NCBI RefSeq assembly: GCF_014201675.1
Contig: NZ_JACHEZ010000002.1
Span: 248,001-312,000, forward strand
Direction of reading: 5' to 3'
From: Oceanithermus desulfurans
Lineage (GTDB): Bacteria > Deinococcota > Deinococci > Deinococcales > Marinithermaceae
Length of the DNA: 64,000 nt
The position numbers and the translations under genes are program-made. Shown here in pieces: positions 32,550 to 41,602 of the stretch. Numbering within the stretch: the stretch's first letter is position 1; the number at the start of each line of letters is the position of its first letter. The notes beneath the pieces were generated by a model. It was given only the letters and a program-made list of their open reading frames with translations. It had not been told where the DNA came from and ran no database searches.

Positions 32550-32693
32550 CTTCTCGGGGGCGGCGGCTTCAAGGAGGGCGGGCTGCTCTTCGTCCTCCCG
32601 CCGGGCGTAGACCCCGCAGCGCAGGCAGCTGACCGCGGTGATGTCCACGAGGGGACGCACCCAGCGGCCGCAGGAAGGGCAGGCGTAGCGCAC
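32505..32693 (-). CDS. Small zinc-ribbon protein
   Basis: A 62-residue protein with two CxxC knuckles, YACPSCGRWV and VSCLRCGVYA, spaced 16 residues apart, typical of a rubredoxin/zinc-ribbon fold. The C-terminal half is charged and probably disordered. The family is not identifiable. The GTG start is six bases after CATAAT (32700-32705), a leaderless arrangement that supports the gene being real. It runs tail-to-tail into the CPBP gene with a 45-bp antisense overlap and diverges from the next gene. Confidence 0.65.
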   Translation of the reverse strand: MRYACPSCGRWVRPLVDITAVSCLRCGVYARREDEEQPALLEAAAPEKLVEEENRPLRKNAQ

Positions 32694-32732
32694 GCGCGCA
32701 TTATGGCACGGCGCCGCGCGGTATGCTTGGGT

Positions 32733-33164
32733 ATGCTCCGGATCGGTCTTACGCTGGTCTTGGCCCTCGGTCTGGCCTCAGCCGCCCAGCTCGAGCGCGT
32801 GGAGATGGGACCGCCCGCGCCCGGTTTCGACCCCGCCGATCTGCACACCTACAAGATCGCCCGCCCCGCGCGCGTCTTCCACGCCGCCGACGGGGCGATC
32901 GTCTTCGTCACCTACTGGCGCTTCGAACCCGGCGACGCCGGGGAGGAGGCCTTCGAGATGTACCTGATCCCGCCGCGCGGCGAGGTCGAGCGCGCCGGGT
33001 ACAGCTTCGACGTCCCGAAGAGCTGGGAGGGCCGGGTCAAGCCCACCTTCTGGCACTTCAAGCTGAACCCCACCAAGGCGCGCAGCCAGGCGGGGGAGTG
33101 GACGGTCTACTTCCTCTTCAACGGCGAGCTCCTGGGACAGACCAGCTTCCGCCTCGAGCCCTAG
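32733..33164 (+). CDS. Exported protein of unknown function
   Basis: A 143-residue protein with a signal peptide (LRIGLTLVLALGLASAAQ). The mature part is a compact beta-rich domain with notable stretches FVTYWRFEPGDAGEEAFEMY and WTVYFLFNGELLGQTSFRLE; I do not recognise the family. ATG 32733 is preferred to one 30 bases upstream because TATGCT lies five bases before it, and the signal peptide then starts properly. A repeat-rich spacer of about 300 bp follows. Confidence 0.65.
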   Translation: MLRIGLTLVLALGLASAAQLERVEMGPPAPGFDPADLHTYKIARPARVFHAADGAIVFVTYWRFEPGDAGEEAFEMYLIPPRGEVERAGYSFDVPKSWEGRVKPTFWHFKLNPTKARSQAGEWTVYFLFNGELLGQTSFRLEP

Positions 33165-33481
33165 CGGCGCCGTCTGCACGCGTCGTTTCCCCTGCCCCGC
33201 CGCCGCGAGCCCCTTCCCCCGCCACCCCGGCGAAAGCCGGCTTCCGGGTATCGGGATTAAGGTGCGGCCCCGGCGGCGGAACGTGGCGGCCGCCCTCCCC
33301 TTGGGAAGGGCCGGGATGGGGATACGGAAAGCGGCCGGTGGCCCGTGGCCTGCAGGAACCTGTGGTTGCGTCGTTCCCACACCCCACACCCCACACCCCA
33401 CTTCCTACCTCCGAAAACCCATTCACCACGTACCGCCCTCCGCCTCACCCGCACCCGCGGGCGGTCGTGTAAGATTGCGGC
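33165..33481. repeat. Gene-free spacer with modular intergenic repeats
   Basis: No gene seen. Modules appear in the same order as at 12797-13202: CACCCCGGCGAAAGCCGG (33223-33240), CGCCCTCCCC with GGGCCGGG (33291-33315), CGTTCCCAC with CACACCCCACA (about 33373-33390), and CCCATTCACCAC (about 33418-33429). The two regions are 20 kb apart, so these are dispersed copies of one composite element. The right end holds the leaderless promoter (TAAGAT, 33470-33475) of the next gene. Confidence 0.6.
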
Positions 33482-34033
33482 GTGCGCAGCTTTACCAGCC
33501 TGCACGTCCGCACGCAGGACCCGGACGCGGTACGCGCCCTGGCGCGCGAACTCCGCACCCCGGGGCTCGCGCTCTACGTGGCGCCCGATCCGCCCTGGTA
33601 CAGCCTCTACGACGAGGGCCTCGAGGCCGACGAGGTGCCCGCGCGGCTCTGGGCGGCGCTCGCGGCGGCCTCCCGGCTCGGCCGCGCGGCGCTCTTCGCG
33701 GTCTACGAGGACGAGGGGCTCTGCTGGGGGCTGGCCGAGGAGGGCCGCGTCCGCTACCGCTTCTGCGAGGGGGTGGAGGCGGCGCCGTCGGGGGCCTCGG
33801 GGCGGCTCCCCGACGACCTGGACGCCGCGGCAGTGGCCGCCGCCCAGGCGGGCGAGCCCAAGACCGCGGCGGTACGCGCCCTGGCGGGCATGCTGGGGAT
33901 CTTTCCCGACCACGCCGTGATCGGGTTCGGCGACGTACTGGAACTCGACGAGGAAGGCGGGCTGCCCGAGGACGTCTGGGTCATCGAAGACGACGCGGCG
34001 CCCGCGCTGGAGGAAGACCATGCTGGTGGTTAA
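33482..34033 (+). CDS. Protein of unknown function upstream of argB
   Basis: A 183-residue soluble protein, acidic, with no membrane segment. Recognisable stretches are FTSLHVRTQDPDAVRALARE at the N-terminus and FPDHAVIGFGDVLELDEEGG near the C-terminus. The middle is Ala/Glu-rich. I do not recognise a family. The GTG is six bases after TAAGAT. Its 3' end overlaps argB by 14 bp, so the two are translated from one message; a link to amino-acid metabolism is possible but unproven. Confidence 0.65.
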   Translation: MRSFTSLHVRTQDPDAVRALARELRTPGLALYVAPDPPWYSLYDEGLEADEVPARLWAALAAASRLGRAALFAVYEDEGLCWGLAEEGRVRYRFCEGVEAAPSGASGRLPDDLDAAAVAAAQAGEPKTAAVRALAGMLGIFPDHAVIGFGDVLELDEEGGLPEDVWVIEDDAAPALEEDHAGG

Positions 34034-34781
34034 GATCGGCGGAAGCCTGGACGGAGCGGAGCCCCTGGTGCGCGACCTCGCGCACCACGAGGGCGAGCTG
34101 ATCGTGGTGCACGGCGGGGGTCCGCGCATCGGGGCCGAGCTGGAGGCGCGCGGCTTCGAGACCCGGTTCGAAGGCGGCCTGCGCGTCACCCCGCCCGAGC
34201 AGATGGCCGTGGTGGAGCAGGTGCTGACGCAGCTCGGCAAGGAGCTGGCCGACCGGCTCTCGCAGCTGGGCCGGCTCTCCGTGGGCCTCAGCGGCCGCGA
34301 CGCCCGCCTGCTGCGCGCCGAGCCCCTGGACGAGCGGCTGGGGCGCGTGGGGCGCATCACCGCGGTGAACACCTCGCTCCTCTTCGCGCTGATGAGCCGC
34401 CACCTGACGCCGGTGATCAGCCCGATCGCGAGCGCCGAAGGGGGCCCCCTCAACGTCAACGCCGACGAGGTGGCCGCGGCGGTGGCCGGCTGTCTGGGGG
34501 AACCGCTTGTCTACCTGACCGACGTGCCGGGGGTGCTCGCCGACCCCGCCGACCCCGAGAGCCGCATCCCCGTGCTCGACGGTGGCGAGGCGGAGGCGCG
34601 CATCGAAGACGGTACGATCGCCGGGGGGATGATCCCCAAGGTGCGGGCGGCGCTCCTGGCGCTCGAGTTCGGCGCCCCCTGGGTGATGATCGCCCGGGGC
34701 GAGCCGGGCGCCCTGCCGCAGTTGCTCGCGGGGCAGGTGGGCACCCGCATCGTTCCGGAAAAAATCTCGCGCGAAGTATAA
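34020..34781 (+). CDS. argB: Acetylglutamate kinase (amino acid kinase family)
   Basis: A 253-residue amino-acid kinase that should phosphorylate N-acetylglutamate in arginine synthesis. Motifs: VVKIGGS (ATP site), VVHGGGPRIG (acetyl-amino acid site), FEGGLRVTPPEQMAVVEQVL, and NVNADEVAAAVAG with LTDVPGVLADP. The related lysine-pathway enzyme LysZ cannot be fully excluded, but the GGLRVT segment and the general pattern favour ArgB. GGAGG lies before the ATG, inside the upstream gene. No other arginine gene is visible in the window. Confidence 0.82.
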   Translation: MLVVKIGGSLDGAEPLVRDLAHHEGELIVVHGGGPRIGAELEARGFETRFEGGLRVTPPEQMAVVEQVLTQLGKELADRLSQLGRLSVGLSGRDARLLRAEPLDERLGRVGRITAVNTSLLFALMSRHLTPVISPIASAEGGPLNVNADEVAAAVAGCLGEPLVYLTDVPGVLADPADPESRIPVLDGGEAEARIEDGTIAGGMIPKVRAALLALEFGAPWVMIARGEPGALPQLLAGQVGTRIVPEKISREV

Positions 34782-34822
34782 TCGCAGACGACGTTCCCGG
34801 CCCGCCGGGGAAAGGGGGTTCC

Positions 34823-35446
34823 ATGAACCTACGCAACCTGACCGTGCTGGTCATCCTCTTGCTGGTGGCGCTCTTCGCCGGCCTGAACTGGCCGCTCTTC
34901 ACCGCGCCCAGCGAGATCAACCTGCTCTTCACCCGCGTCTCCGCGCCGCTGGGGCTGATCCTGCTGGCCGTGATCGCGCTGCTCAGCCTGCTCTACTTCA
35001 TCTTCATCGCCGTGATCGAGACCGGAGCCCTCATCGAAATCCGCCGCTACGCGCGTCAGGTGGAACAGGCGCGCAAGCTGGCCGACCAGGCCGAGGCCAG
35101 CCGCTTCGCCGAGCTGAAGACCTACCTGGAGCAGGAGCTGAGCGCGCTGGCCCAGGGCCAGTCCGACCTCAAGGCACACGTCAGCCTCGAGGCCGGGGAG
35201 GCGCGCAAGGCCCTTTCCCTCGAGCACGACACCCTCAAGTCGCAGCACGCCGAGATCTCCGGGCGCGTGGACCAGAAGACCGAGCAGCTCAAGGGCGAGC
35301 TGCTGGCGCGGCTGGAGAGCCTGGAGCGCGGCCTCGCCTCCGACGTCGAACGCACCGGCAACACCCTGGCCGCCTACCTGGGCGAGCTGGAAGACCGGCT
35401 GCTGGGCCGTGCGGGCGAAGGCGAAGCCGCCAGCGAAGAGGCCTGA
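34823..35446 (+). CDS. LapA-like membrane protein with long coiled coil
   Basis: A 207-residue protein. Two membrane helices lie in the first 70 residues (LTVLVILLLVALFAGLNW and LGLILLAVIALLSLLYFIF), in the arrangement of LapA/DUF1049 proteins, followed by about 130 residues of predicted coiled coil (ARQVEQARKLADQAEASRF onward). The family is linked to envelope assembly in proteobacteria; the role here is unknown. TATAAT (34777-34782) overlaps the argB stop, and AAAGGGGG precedes the ATG. The antiporter gene follows after 6 bp. Confidence 0.72.
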   Translation: MNLRNLTVLVILLLVALFAGLNWPLFTAPSEINLLFTRVSAPLGLILLAVIALLSLLYFIFIAVIETGALIEIRRYARQVEQARKLADQAEASRFAELKTYLEQELSALAQGQSDLKAHVSLEAGEARKALSLEHDTLKSQHAEISGRVDQKTEQLKGELLARLESLERGLASDVERTGNTLAAYLGELEDRLLGRAGEGEAASEEA

Positions 35447-35452
35447 ACCTCC

Positions 35453-37288
35453 GTGCCGCACGAACAGGCGCTGCTCCTGACCGTTTCCTGGGCCGTGGGC
35501 CTGGGGCTGGCGGCGCAGCTGGTCGCGCACCGGCTGCGCATCCCCGCGATCGTCCTGCTCCTGGTGACGGGGGTGCTCGCGGGCCCCAGCGTCCTCGGCT
35601 GGGTGCACCCCGAGTACATGGGCGAGGGCCTCGGGGTGCTCGTCAAGCTGGCCGTGGCCGTCATCCTCTTCGAGGGCGCTTTGAGCCTGCGCCTCGAGGA
35701 CCTGCGCCGCGCCGCGTCCGAGGTGCGCGGGCTGATCACCACCGGGGTGGTCGTCACCTGGGTGCTGGCCACGCTGGCCGCCTACGCGCTGGCCGGGTTC
35801 AGCTGGCCGCTGGCCATCCTCTTCGGCTCCCTGATGACGGTGACCGGCCCCACCGTGGTGCAGCCGTTGCTGCGGCGGGTGCGGGTGCCGCGCAAGCTCA
35901 AGGCCATCCTCGAGGGGGAGGCGATCCTCGTCGACCCCGTGGGCGCGGTGCTGGCCGTCGCGGTCATGGACGTCGTGCTCGGCCTTTCGGGGGCCCACCC
36001 GCTTACCTGGTACGGCGCGATCTGGGCCTACTTCGGCCGGCTGCTCACCGGCGGCGCGGTCGGGGCGGTGGGGGCGCTGCTGCTCTCGCGCCTCTTCCGC
36101 CGGCACGACTGGGTGCCGCTCGAGCTGCGCAACCTGGTCGCCCTCGCCGGCGTCTGGGTCGCCTTCGCCGTCGCCGAGGCACTGCTACCCGAGGCCGGCC
36201 TGATGGCGGCGGTGGCCATGGGTCTGGTCTTCCAGCGCAGCGAGGTGCCCGAGGAGCGGCGGCTGCGCCACTTCAAGGAACAGTTGACGGTGCTGGGGAT
36301 CAGCGTCCTCTTCATCCTCCTGGCCGCCGACCTGCCGCTGGCCGTGGTGCGCGAGGCGGGCTGGCCCGCGTTCTGGACCGCGCTGGTGCTGGCGCTGGTC
36401 GTGCGCCCGCTGGCCGTGGCCGCGGCGACCTGGCGCTCGCCGCTCTCCTGGAGGGAAAAGTTCTTCGTCGCCTGGATCGGGCCGCGCGGCATCGTGGCCG
36501 CCTCGGTGGCCTCGCTCTTCGCGCTCGCGCTCCGCGGGGCGGGCATCCCCGGGGGCGACGCGCTGCTCGCCGCGGTCTTCGTGACCATCTTCGTCACCGT
36601 CACCCTTGCGGGGCTGACCGCCCCCTGGGTGGCGCGGCTGCTCGGCCTCACCCGCGGCACCGGCAAGCTCGCCATCATCGTGGGCGCCGGGCCCCTGGCG
36701 CGCACGGTGGGCCAGTTAATGAAGGAGCACGGCCGCCGGGTCGTCCTCGTCGACCGTAACCAGAGCCTGGTCTGGGCCGCCCGCCGCGCGGGGCTGGAGG
36801 CCGTGCTGGGCAACGCCCTGGAGGAGGACACCCTGGCCGGCGTGGGCGCCGACGAGGCCGAGACGCTGCTCGCCGCGACGACCAACGCCGAGGTCAACGT
36901 TCTGGCCGTGGCCATCGCGCGCGAGGAGTTCCACACCGCCCGCGCCTACCCCGTGGTCGACGCCAAGGGCGTCAGCGCCGAGATGGTGGAGCAGATCGGC
37001 GGGCAGATCGCCTTCGGCCGCCCCATCGACATCCGCGACTGGGAGCACGCCCTCAACTACGAAGCCGTCGTCACCCTGGAGTGGGCCGTTCCCGAGGGGT
37101 TCGCCGGCGGGGCCGTGGGTCAGCTCGAGCTGCCCGACTTCCTGCTGCCGCTGGTGCGGCTGCGCGGAGAGGAGGCCGAGATCGTCCACGCCGCGCAGAC
37201 CTGGAGCCGCGGCGAGCGGGTGGTCTTCGTCGCGCGCGCCCCCGAGGACGAGGTCAAAGCGGCGCTAGACGCGCTCGCGCAGAGCTAG
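35453..37288 (+). CDS. Na+/H+ (or K+/H+) antiporter with TrkA-type domain
   Basis: A 611-residue CPA1-type cation/proton antiporter. About 12 membrane helices fill the first 400 residues, including VTGVLAGPSVLGW, LFGSLMTVTGPTVVQPLL and the ion-site region ILEGEAILVDPVGAVLAVAV. A cytoplasmic Rossmann domain of the TrkA-N type follows (IIVGAGPLARTVGQLMKEHG, VLVDRNQ), which binds NAD(H) or nucleotides and gates transport. It serves pH and ion homeostasis. GTG start 6 bp after the LapA-like gene. The last 24 bases overlap antisense with polX. Confidence 0.9.
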   Translation: MPHEQALLLTVSWAVGLGLAAQLVAHRLRIPAIVLLLVTGVLAGPSVLGWVHPEYMGEGLGVLVKLAVAVILFEGALSLRLEDLRRAASEVRGLITTGVVVTWVLATLAAYALAGFSWPLAILFGSLMTVTGPTVVQPLLRRVRVPRKLKAILEGEAILVDPVGAVLAVAVMDVVLGLSGAHPLTWYGAIWAYFGRLLTGGAVGAVGALLLSRLFRRHDWVPLELRNLVALAGVWVAFAVAEALLPEAGLMAAVAMGLVFQRSEVPEERRLRHFKEQLTVLGISVLFILLAADLPLAVVREAGWPAFWTALVLALVVRPLAVAAATWRSPLSWREKFFVAWIGPRGIVAASVASLFALALRGAGIPGGDALLAAVFVTIFVTVTLAGLTAPWVARLLGLTRGTGKLAIIVGAGPLARTVGQLMKEHGRRVVLVDRNQSLVWAARRAGLEAVLGNALEEDTLAGVGADEAETLLAATTNAEVNVLAVAIAREEFHTARAYPVVDAKGVSAEMVEQIGGQIAFGRPIDIRDWEHALNYEAVVTLEWAVPEGFAGGAVGQLELPDFLLPLVRLRGEEAEIVHAAQTWSRGERVVFVARAPEDEVKAALDALAQS

Positions 37289-38872
37289 CCAGCGCTCGGC
37301 GGGCCAGGTGTTGGCCACCCGCTCGGGGGGCAGGCCGGCCTTCTGCGCCATCCACAGCCCGTAGGCGACGTCGGCGTAGCCCTCGGGGGCGTGGGCGTCG
37401 GGCCCAATCGAAAAGAGGAGCCGCTCGCGCCAGGCGAGCGCCAGCCGCCAGTCGAGGTCGAGCCGCCAGGGGTTGGCGTTGATCTCGACGATCTTCCCCA
37501 TCTCCGCGGCGCGCGCGAGCACCCGCTCCCAGTCGGCCTCCGCGCCCCGGCGCCGCAGCAGCAGCCGGCCCGAAGGGTGGGCCAGCACGGTCAGGTAGGG
37601 GTTCTCGACGGCGCGCAAGAGCCGCTCGGTCTGCTGCTCCCGGGGAAGGCTGAAGTGCGAGTGCAGCGAGCCCAGCACCACGTCGAAGCGGGCCAGGACC
37701 TCGTCCGGGTAGTCGAGGGCGCCGTCCGGGAGGATGTCCGACTCGATCCCCTTGAGGATACGGAAGGGGGCGAGCTCGGCGTTGAGGGCGTCGACCTCGG
37801 CCCACTGGCGCTCGAGGGCCTCCAGGGTGAGGCCGCCGGCGTAGGCGGCGGTCTGGGAGTGGTCGCTCACCACCATGTAGGCGTACCCCTCGGCGATGGC
37901 CGCCTCGGCCATGGTGCGCAGGCTGGCGGTGCCGTCGGAGTAGGCGGTGTGCAGGTGCACCAGCCCCGCGAGGTCGCGCCGCTCGACGAAGCGCTCCGGC
38001 GGCTCGAGCCCCAGGTGCTCGGGCTCGCGCCAGCAGGGCGGCACCGGCCTCCGCCCCAGCGCCGCGAAGACCCCGGCCTCGTCGGCGCTCACGGGCAGCT
38101 CGCCCAACGCCCGCACCCAGCTCTCCGAGCCGGTGGCGCGCACCAGCACGGTGCCGAAGTCGTGCTCCGAGGCGCAGAAGACGCGCAACGGCAGCCCCTC
38201 GAGCCGCCCCAGCACGACGCGGCCGTGCACCGCGTGGGCGTGCTCGCCAAGGGCCGAAAGCACCGCCTCGGGCGCAGCCCGGGCCACCAGGTCCACGTTG
38301 CCCACGGTCTCCAGCCGGCGGCGCAGGCTGCCCGCCAGCGCGGCGTGAATCCCCGCGGCCTCCAGATCGGCGAGCAGCAAGCGGGCGGCCTCGAGCCCCA
38401 CCGAAAGGTGCACCCGCCGCAGGTTGGCCAGCGCGAAGCGGGCCGCCTCGGCGAGCGTCTCCTGGGTCTTCTTACCAAAACCCGGCAGGGCGGCGACGCG
38501 CCCCTCCTCGGCGGCGCGCACCAGCTCCTCGAGGCTGTCGATCCCCGCCTGCCAGAGCGCGCGGATGCGCTTGGGCCCCAACCCCTGGACCATGAACAGC
38601 TCGGTCACGCCCGGGGGCACCTGGCCGCGCAGCTCCTCGAGGTAGCCGAACTCGCCGCTGGCGACGATCTCCGCGAGCGCCCCGGCGAGCCCCTTGCCGA
38701 TGCCGGGCAGGCGGTCGAAGCCCGCGGCCACCAGCTCGGAAAGTTCGCCCTCGTAGCGCTCGAGCGCCCGTGCCGCCTTGCGGTAGGCGTTCACCCGGAA
38801 CCCCGTCTCGCCCAGCACCTCCATCAGGTCGGCGGCCTCGCCGAGCATCCGCGCCAGGTCCTTGGTGGTCAC
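37265..38872 (-). CDS. polX: PolX-type protein with PHP domain, degenerate polymerase site
   Basis: A 535-residue family X DNA polymerase/PHP fusion. Residues 1-130 carry helix-hairpin-helix motifs (GFDRLPGIGKGLAG, MVQGLGPKRIRALW, LPGFGKKTQETLAEA). The palm motif GSLRRRLETVGNVDL has Asn192 where bacterial PolX enzymes have the first catalytic Asp, and the third carboxylate site reads GLPLRVF (Pro228 in place of Asp). The C-terminal PHP domain looks complete (HLHTAYSDGT, VVSDHSQ, GIESDILPDG, SLHSHF, LAHPSGR, GPDAHAPEGY). So nuclease activity is likely and nucleotide transfer doubtful. It overlaps hisJ by GTGA. Confidence 0.9.
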   Translation of the reverse strand: MTTKDLARMLGEAADLMEVLGETGFRVNAYRKAARALERYEGELSELVAAGFDRLPGIGKGLAGALAEIVASGEFGYLEELRGQVPPGVTELFMVQGLGPKRIRALWQAGIDSLEELVRAAEEGRVAALPGFGKKTQETLAEAARFALANLRRVHLSVGLEAARLLLADLEAAGIHAALAGSLRRRLETVGNVDLVARAAPEAVLSALGEHAHAVHGRVVLGRLEGLPLRVFCASEHDFGTVLVRATGSESWVRALGELPVSADEAGVFAALGRRPVPPCWREPEHLGLEPPERFVERRDLAGLVHLHTAYSDGTASLRTMAEAAIAEGYAYMVVSDHSQTAAYAGGLTLEALERQWAEVDALNAELAPFRILKGIESDILPDGALDYPDEVLARFDVVLGSLHSHFSLPREQQTERLLRAVENPYLTVLAHPSGRLLLRRRGAEADWERVLARAAEMGKIVEINANPWRLDLDWRLALAWRERLLFSIGPDAHAPEGYADVAYGLWMAQKAGLPPERVANTWPAERWLALRERV

Positions 38873-39669
38873 GACGCCTCCAGCGGATAGGGCTCGGGTT
38901 TGCGGTTTTTGTAGACCCAGGCCTCGCGGTAGCCCGCTCCTGCGAGCAACGCCGCCGCCTCCGCGAAGCGCGCCCCCACCTCGCCCGGTGCGTGGGCGTC
39001 GGAGCCCAGCACCACCGGGATGCCCAGCTCACGGGCGCGCTCGAGGATGCGGGGCGCGGGGTAGAGCTCGCCCACGGGTTTGCGCCAGCCCGCGGTGTTC
39101 ACGTCCAGGGCGAGCCCGGCGTCGCGGACCGCACCCAGCACCCCCTCGACCAGATCCCAGGCCTCCTCCGGGGGAAGGTGGCCGAACTTCTTGGGCAGGT
39201 CGAGGTGGCCGACGGCGTCGAAAAGACCCGACTCGGCGGCGGCGTAGACGAGGGCGTAGTAGTCGGCGTAGACCTCGAGCCGGTCGCGCCGCTCGAACTC
39301 GTCGGCGAAGTCGGGGTGGTCGAAGGGCCAGGCGCCGATATAGTGCACCGAGCCGATTACGTAGTCGTAGGGGTGGGCCTCGAGCTGGGCCTTCACGTAG
39401 GCCTCGGTGCCGGGGTGGAAGTCGGCCTCGAGCCCCAGGCCCACGTAGAAGCCGTCGGGCGCGGCCCCGCGCGCGGCCTCGACGAGGCGGTGGTAGAGCG
39501 GCAATTGGGCCTCGGTCATGCGGCTCTTCGGGTCGTACCAGGGGGGCATGGGGTTGTGGTCGGTGAAGACCAGTCCCGCCAGGCCCGCCGCGTGCGCCGC
39601 GGCCACGTAGTCTTCCAGGGCGCCTTCGGCGTGCTGACACAACGGGGTGTGCACGTGGCTGTCGTACAT
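38869..39669 (-). CDS. hisJ: Histidinol-phosphatase, PHP family
   Basis: A 266-residue PHP-domain phosphatase that should dephosphorylate histidinol phosphate in histidine synthesis. Metal ligands are visible in YDSHVHTPLCQHAEG, VFTDHNPMPP, GLEADFHPG, IGSVHYIGAWPFD, AVGHLDLPKKFG and GSDAHAPGEVG. Length matches the Thermus enzyme class (about 265 residues). The ATG follows TAGACT by six bases (leaderless). The downstream polX starts inside its stop codon. Other PHP phosphatases share the motifs, so the substrate is likely rather than certain. Confidence 0.87.
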   Translation of the reverse strand: MYDSHVHTPLCQHAEGALEDYVAAAHAAGLAGLVFTDHNPMPPWYDPKSRMTEAQLPLYHRLVEAARGAAPDGFYVGLGLEADFHPGTEAYVKAQLEAHPYDYVIGSVHYIGAWPFDHPDFADEFERRDRLEVYADYYALVYAAAESGLFDAVGHLDLPKKFGHLPPEEAWDLVEGVLGAVRDAGLALDVNTAGWRKPVGELYPAPRILERARELGIPVVLGSDAHAPGEVGARFAEAAALLAGAGYREAWVYKNRKPEPYPLEAS

Positions 39670-40399
39670 AATTCCAGTCTACGGCGCGCCGGTTCGTTCG
39701 GCCCACGCAGCCACGACAAGATCCCCGATCTCGCGCTTCGCGCCTCGTCGGGGATGACGATAATGGGCGGGGTCGATCGAGGTCCCCTCCGCAAAGGCGG
39801 CGACTGGACGCGCTTGCGCTTCGCGACAACCATGCGGTCCCCGCCCCCGCGCTTTGCCCTCGTCGGGGATGACGGAAGAGGGTCATGGGGTGTAAGGGAG
39901 GAAGAGAACGAGTAGGGCGCGAAAGCCCGGGGCGTCGCGGCCATGGGGTCGCGAAGTAAAAAGACGGGCGGCTTACGGCCGCTACCCGCTTCGCCCTTCT
40001 CTTGCAACCTCCCACCTACGGCCCACCACGCACCACCTACCGCTGTTTTTCGTCATTCCGGGCGAGCAAACCACATGGTTTGCGAGGCCCGGAATCTTGC
40101 TTGGTGCGGGTGGGGGGGCTGAGCGCTCGAAGTGCGGACCGCGCCGCCAGCACACCGGCTCACCCGCAACTCGCGGCCACGACAAGATCCCCGACTTCGG
40201 CGCTTCGCGCCTCGTCGGGGATGACGAGAAAGAGGAGGAGCGAGGAGCCGCTACGAGACTCCGGGTCGGGTGGCCTGCCGCCGCTTGCCCTGGGCCATGA
40301 AAAGGTAGAGCGATCTGCGGCGAGCGCGGCGCCCGAACCCCGCTTCGCCCATCCTGCGACGGAAAAGTGAGGCCAGGAGCGGCGGTTGGGCGGTGGTCC
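39670..40399. repeat. Gene-free spacer with palindromic dispersed repeats
   Basis: About 730 bp without a credible gene. It holds two copies of a 50-bp element (39711-39760 and 40177-40227), each starting CCACGACAAGATCCCCGA and ending TCGTCGGGGATGACGA, so ATCCCCGA and TCGGGGAT form a hairpin. A partial third copy lies at 39861-39874. A nested palindrome at 40055-40095 pairs ATTCCGGGC with GCCCGGAAT around GCAAACCA/TGGTTTGC. A CCCACC/ACCACC-rich stretch near 40012-40040 resembles the tail of the repeats at 13.2 and 33.4 kb. Confidence 0.65.
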
Positions 40400-41602
40400 C
40401 TACACCCAGCTCACGCTGCCGAAGGTGTCCTCGCGCCGGGGGCTGGTGGAGAACATCACCACCGGAATCTCCAGATAGTCCTCGATGAACTCGATGTACT
40501 CCACCAGCGTGGGCGGCAGCGCCTCGCGGCTCGCAAGCCCCTCGAGCTCGCCCCAGCCCGCGAAGCTGCGGTACTCCACCGTTCCGTCCGCGCCGTAGGC
40601 CACGCCCACCTTGACCTCGTCGAAGCCCGAGAGCACGTCCAGCTTGGTCAGCACGATCCCGTCCATGCCGTTGACGTCCACGGCGTACTTGAGGGCCACC
40701 AGGTCGAGCCAGCCCACCCGCCGGGGGCGGCCCGTGGTCACCCCGAACTCGCCGCCCTTCTCGCGCAGGGTCTCGGCCAGCTCGCCTTCGAGTTCGGTGG
40801 GGAAGGGGCCGTGGCCCACCCGGGTGGCGTAGGCCTTGGCCACGCCGTAGACCTTGCCCACCGCCTTGTGGGAAAGCCCGGTGCCCACGACGATCCCGCC
40901 CACGCTGGGGTGGCTGCTGGTCACGTAGGGGTAGGTGCCGTAGTTGAGGTCGAGCATCGTGCCCTGGGCCCCCTCGAAGAGGATCTTCTTTCCCGCCTTC
41001 CAGGCCGCGCGCAGCTCGGCGCCGGTGTCGGCCACGTAGGGCCCCAGCACCTCGCGCATCCGCTCCAGGTCCTCGAGCGCCCGCGCGGCGCTCGTCCATC
41101 CGGCGCCCGCGGTGGAGTTGGGCTTGGCCGCGAGCAAGCGCTCCACGCGCTCGGCGAGGACCTCGGGCTCGAGCAGGTCGCCGACGCGGATGCCCACGCG
41201 GCGGGCGCGGTCGGCGTAGGCGGGGCCGATGCCGCGGCCGGTGGTGCCGACGAAGTTCCCCTTGCTCTCCACGAACTTATGGTGCGGCAGCACCAGGTGC
41301 GCCCGCTCGGAGACGCGCACCCGCGGCTCGAAGCCCAGCCGCCGAATCTCGGCGAGCTCTTCCGCGAACGCCTCGGCGTCGACCACCATCCCGTCGGCCA
41401 GCACGCTGGTGGCGTGCGGGTGGATCACCCCCGTCGGCAGCAGGTGCAGCTTGAAGGTGTGCCCCCCGGCGACGACCGTGTGTCCGGCGTTGGCCCCGCC
41501 CTGGAAGCGCACCACGTAATCGGCCTGGGCCACCAGCGCGTCGGTGACCTTCCCCTTCCCCTCATCGCCCCACTGGGCCCCTAGGATCGCGACTCCCGGC
41601 AT
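40400..41602 (-). CDS. purA: Adenylosuccinate synthetase
   Basis: A 400-residue enzyme that joins IMP and aspartate using GTP, the first step from IMP to AMP. The N-terminal signature GAQWGDEGKGKVTDAL is complete, as are the substrate loop VRFQGGANAGHTVV and the switch region TTGRGIGPAYADRARR. The later motif FEGAQGTMLDLNYGTYPYVT is also present. Length is slightly below the usual 420-430. It stands alone, with repeat-rich spacer on its downstream side. Confidence 0.96.
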   Translation of the reverse strand: MPGVAILGAQWGDEGKGKVTDALVAQADYVVRFQGGANAGHTVVAGGHTFKLHLLPTGVIHPHATSVLADGMVVDAEAFAEELAEIRRLGFEPRVRVSERAHLVLPHHKFVESKGNFVGTTGRGIGPAYADRARRVGIRVGDLLEPEVLAERVERLLAAKPNSTAGAGWTSAARALEDLERMREVLGPYVADTGAELRAAWKAGKKILFEGAQGTMLDLNYGTYPYVTSSHPSVGGIVVGTGLSHKAVGKVYGVAKAYATRVGHGPFPTELEGELAETLREKGGEFGVTTGRPRRVGWLDLVALKYAVDVNGMDGIVLTKLDVLSGFDEVKVGVAYGADGTVEYRSFAGWGELEGLASREALPPTLVEYIEFIEDYLEIPVVMFSTSPRREDTFGSVSWV

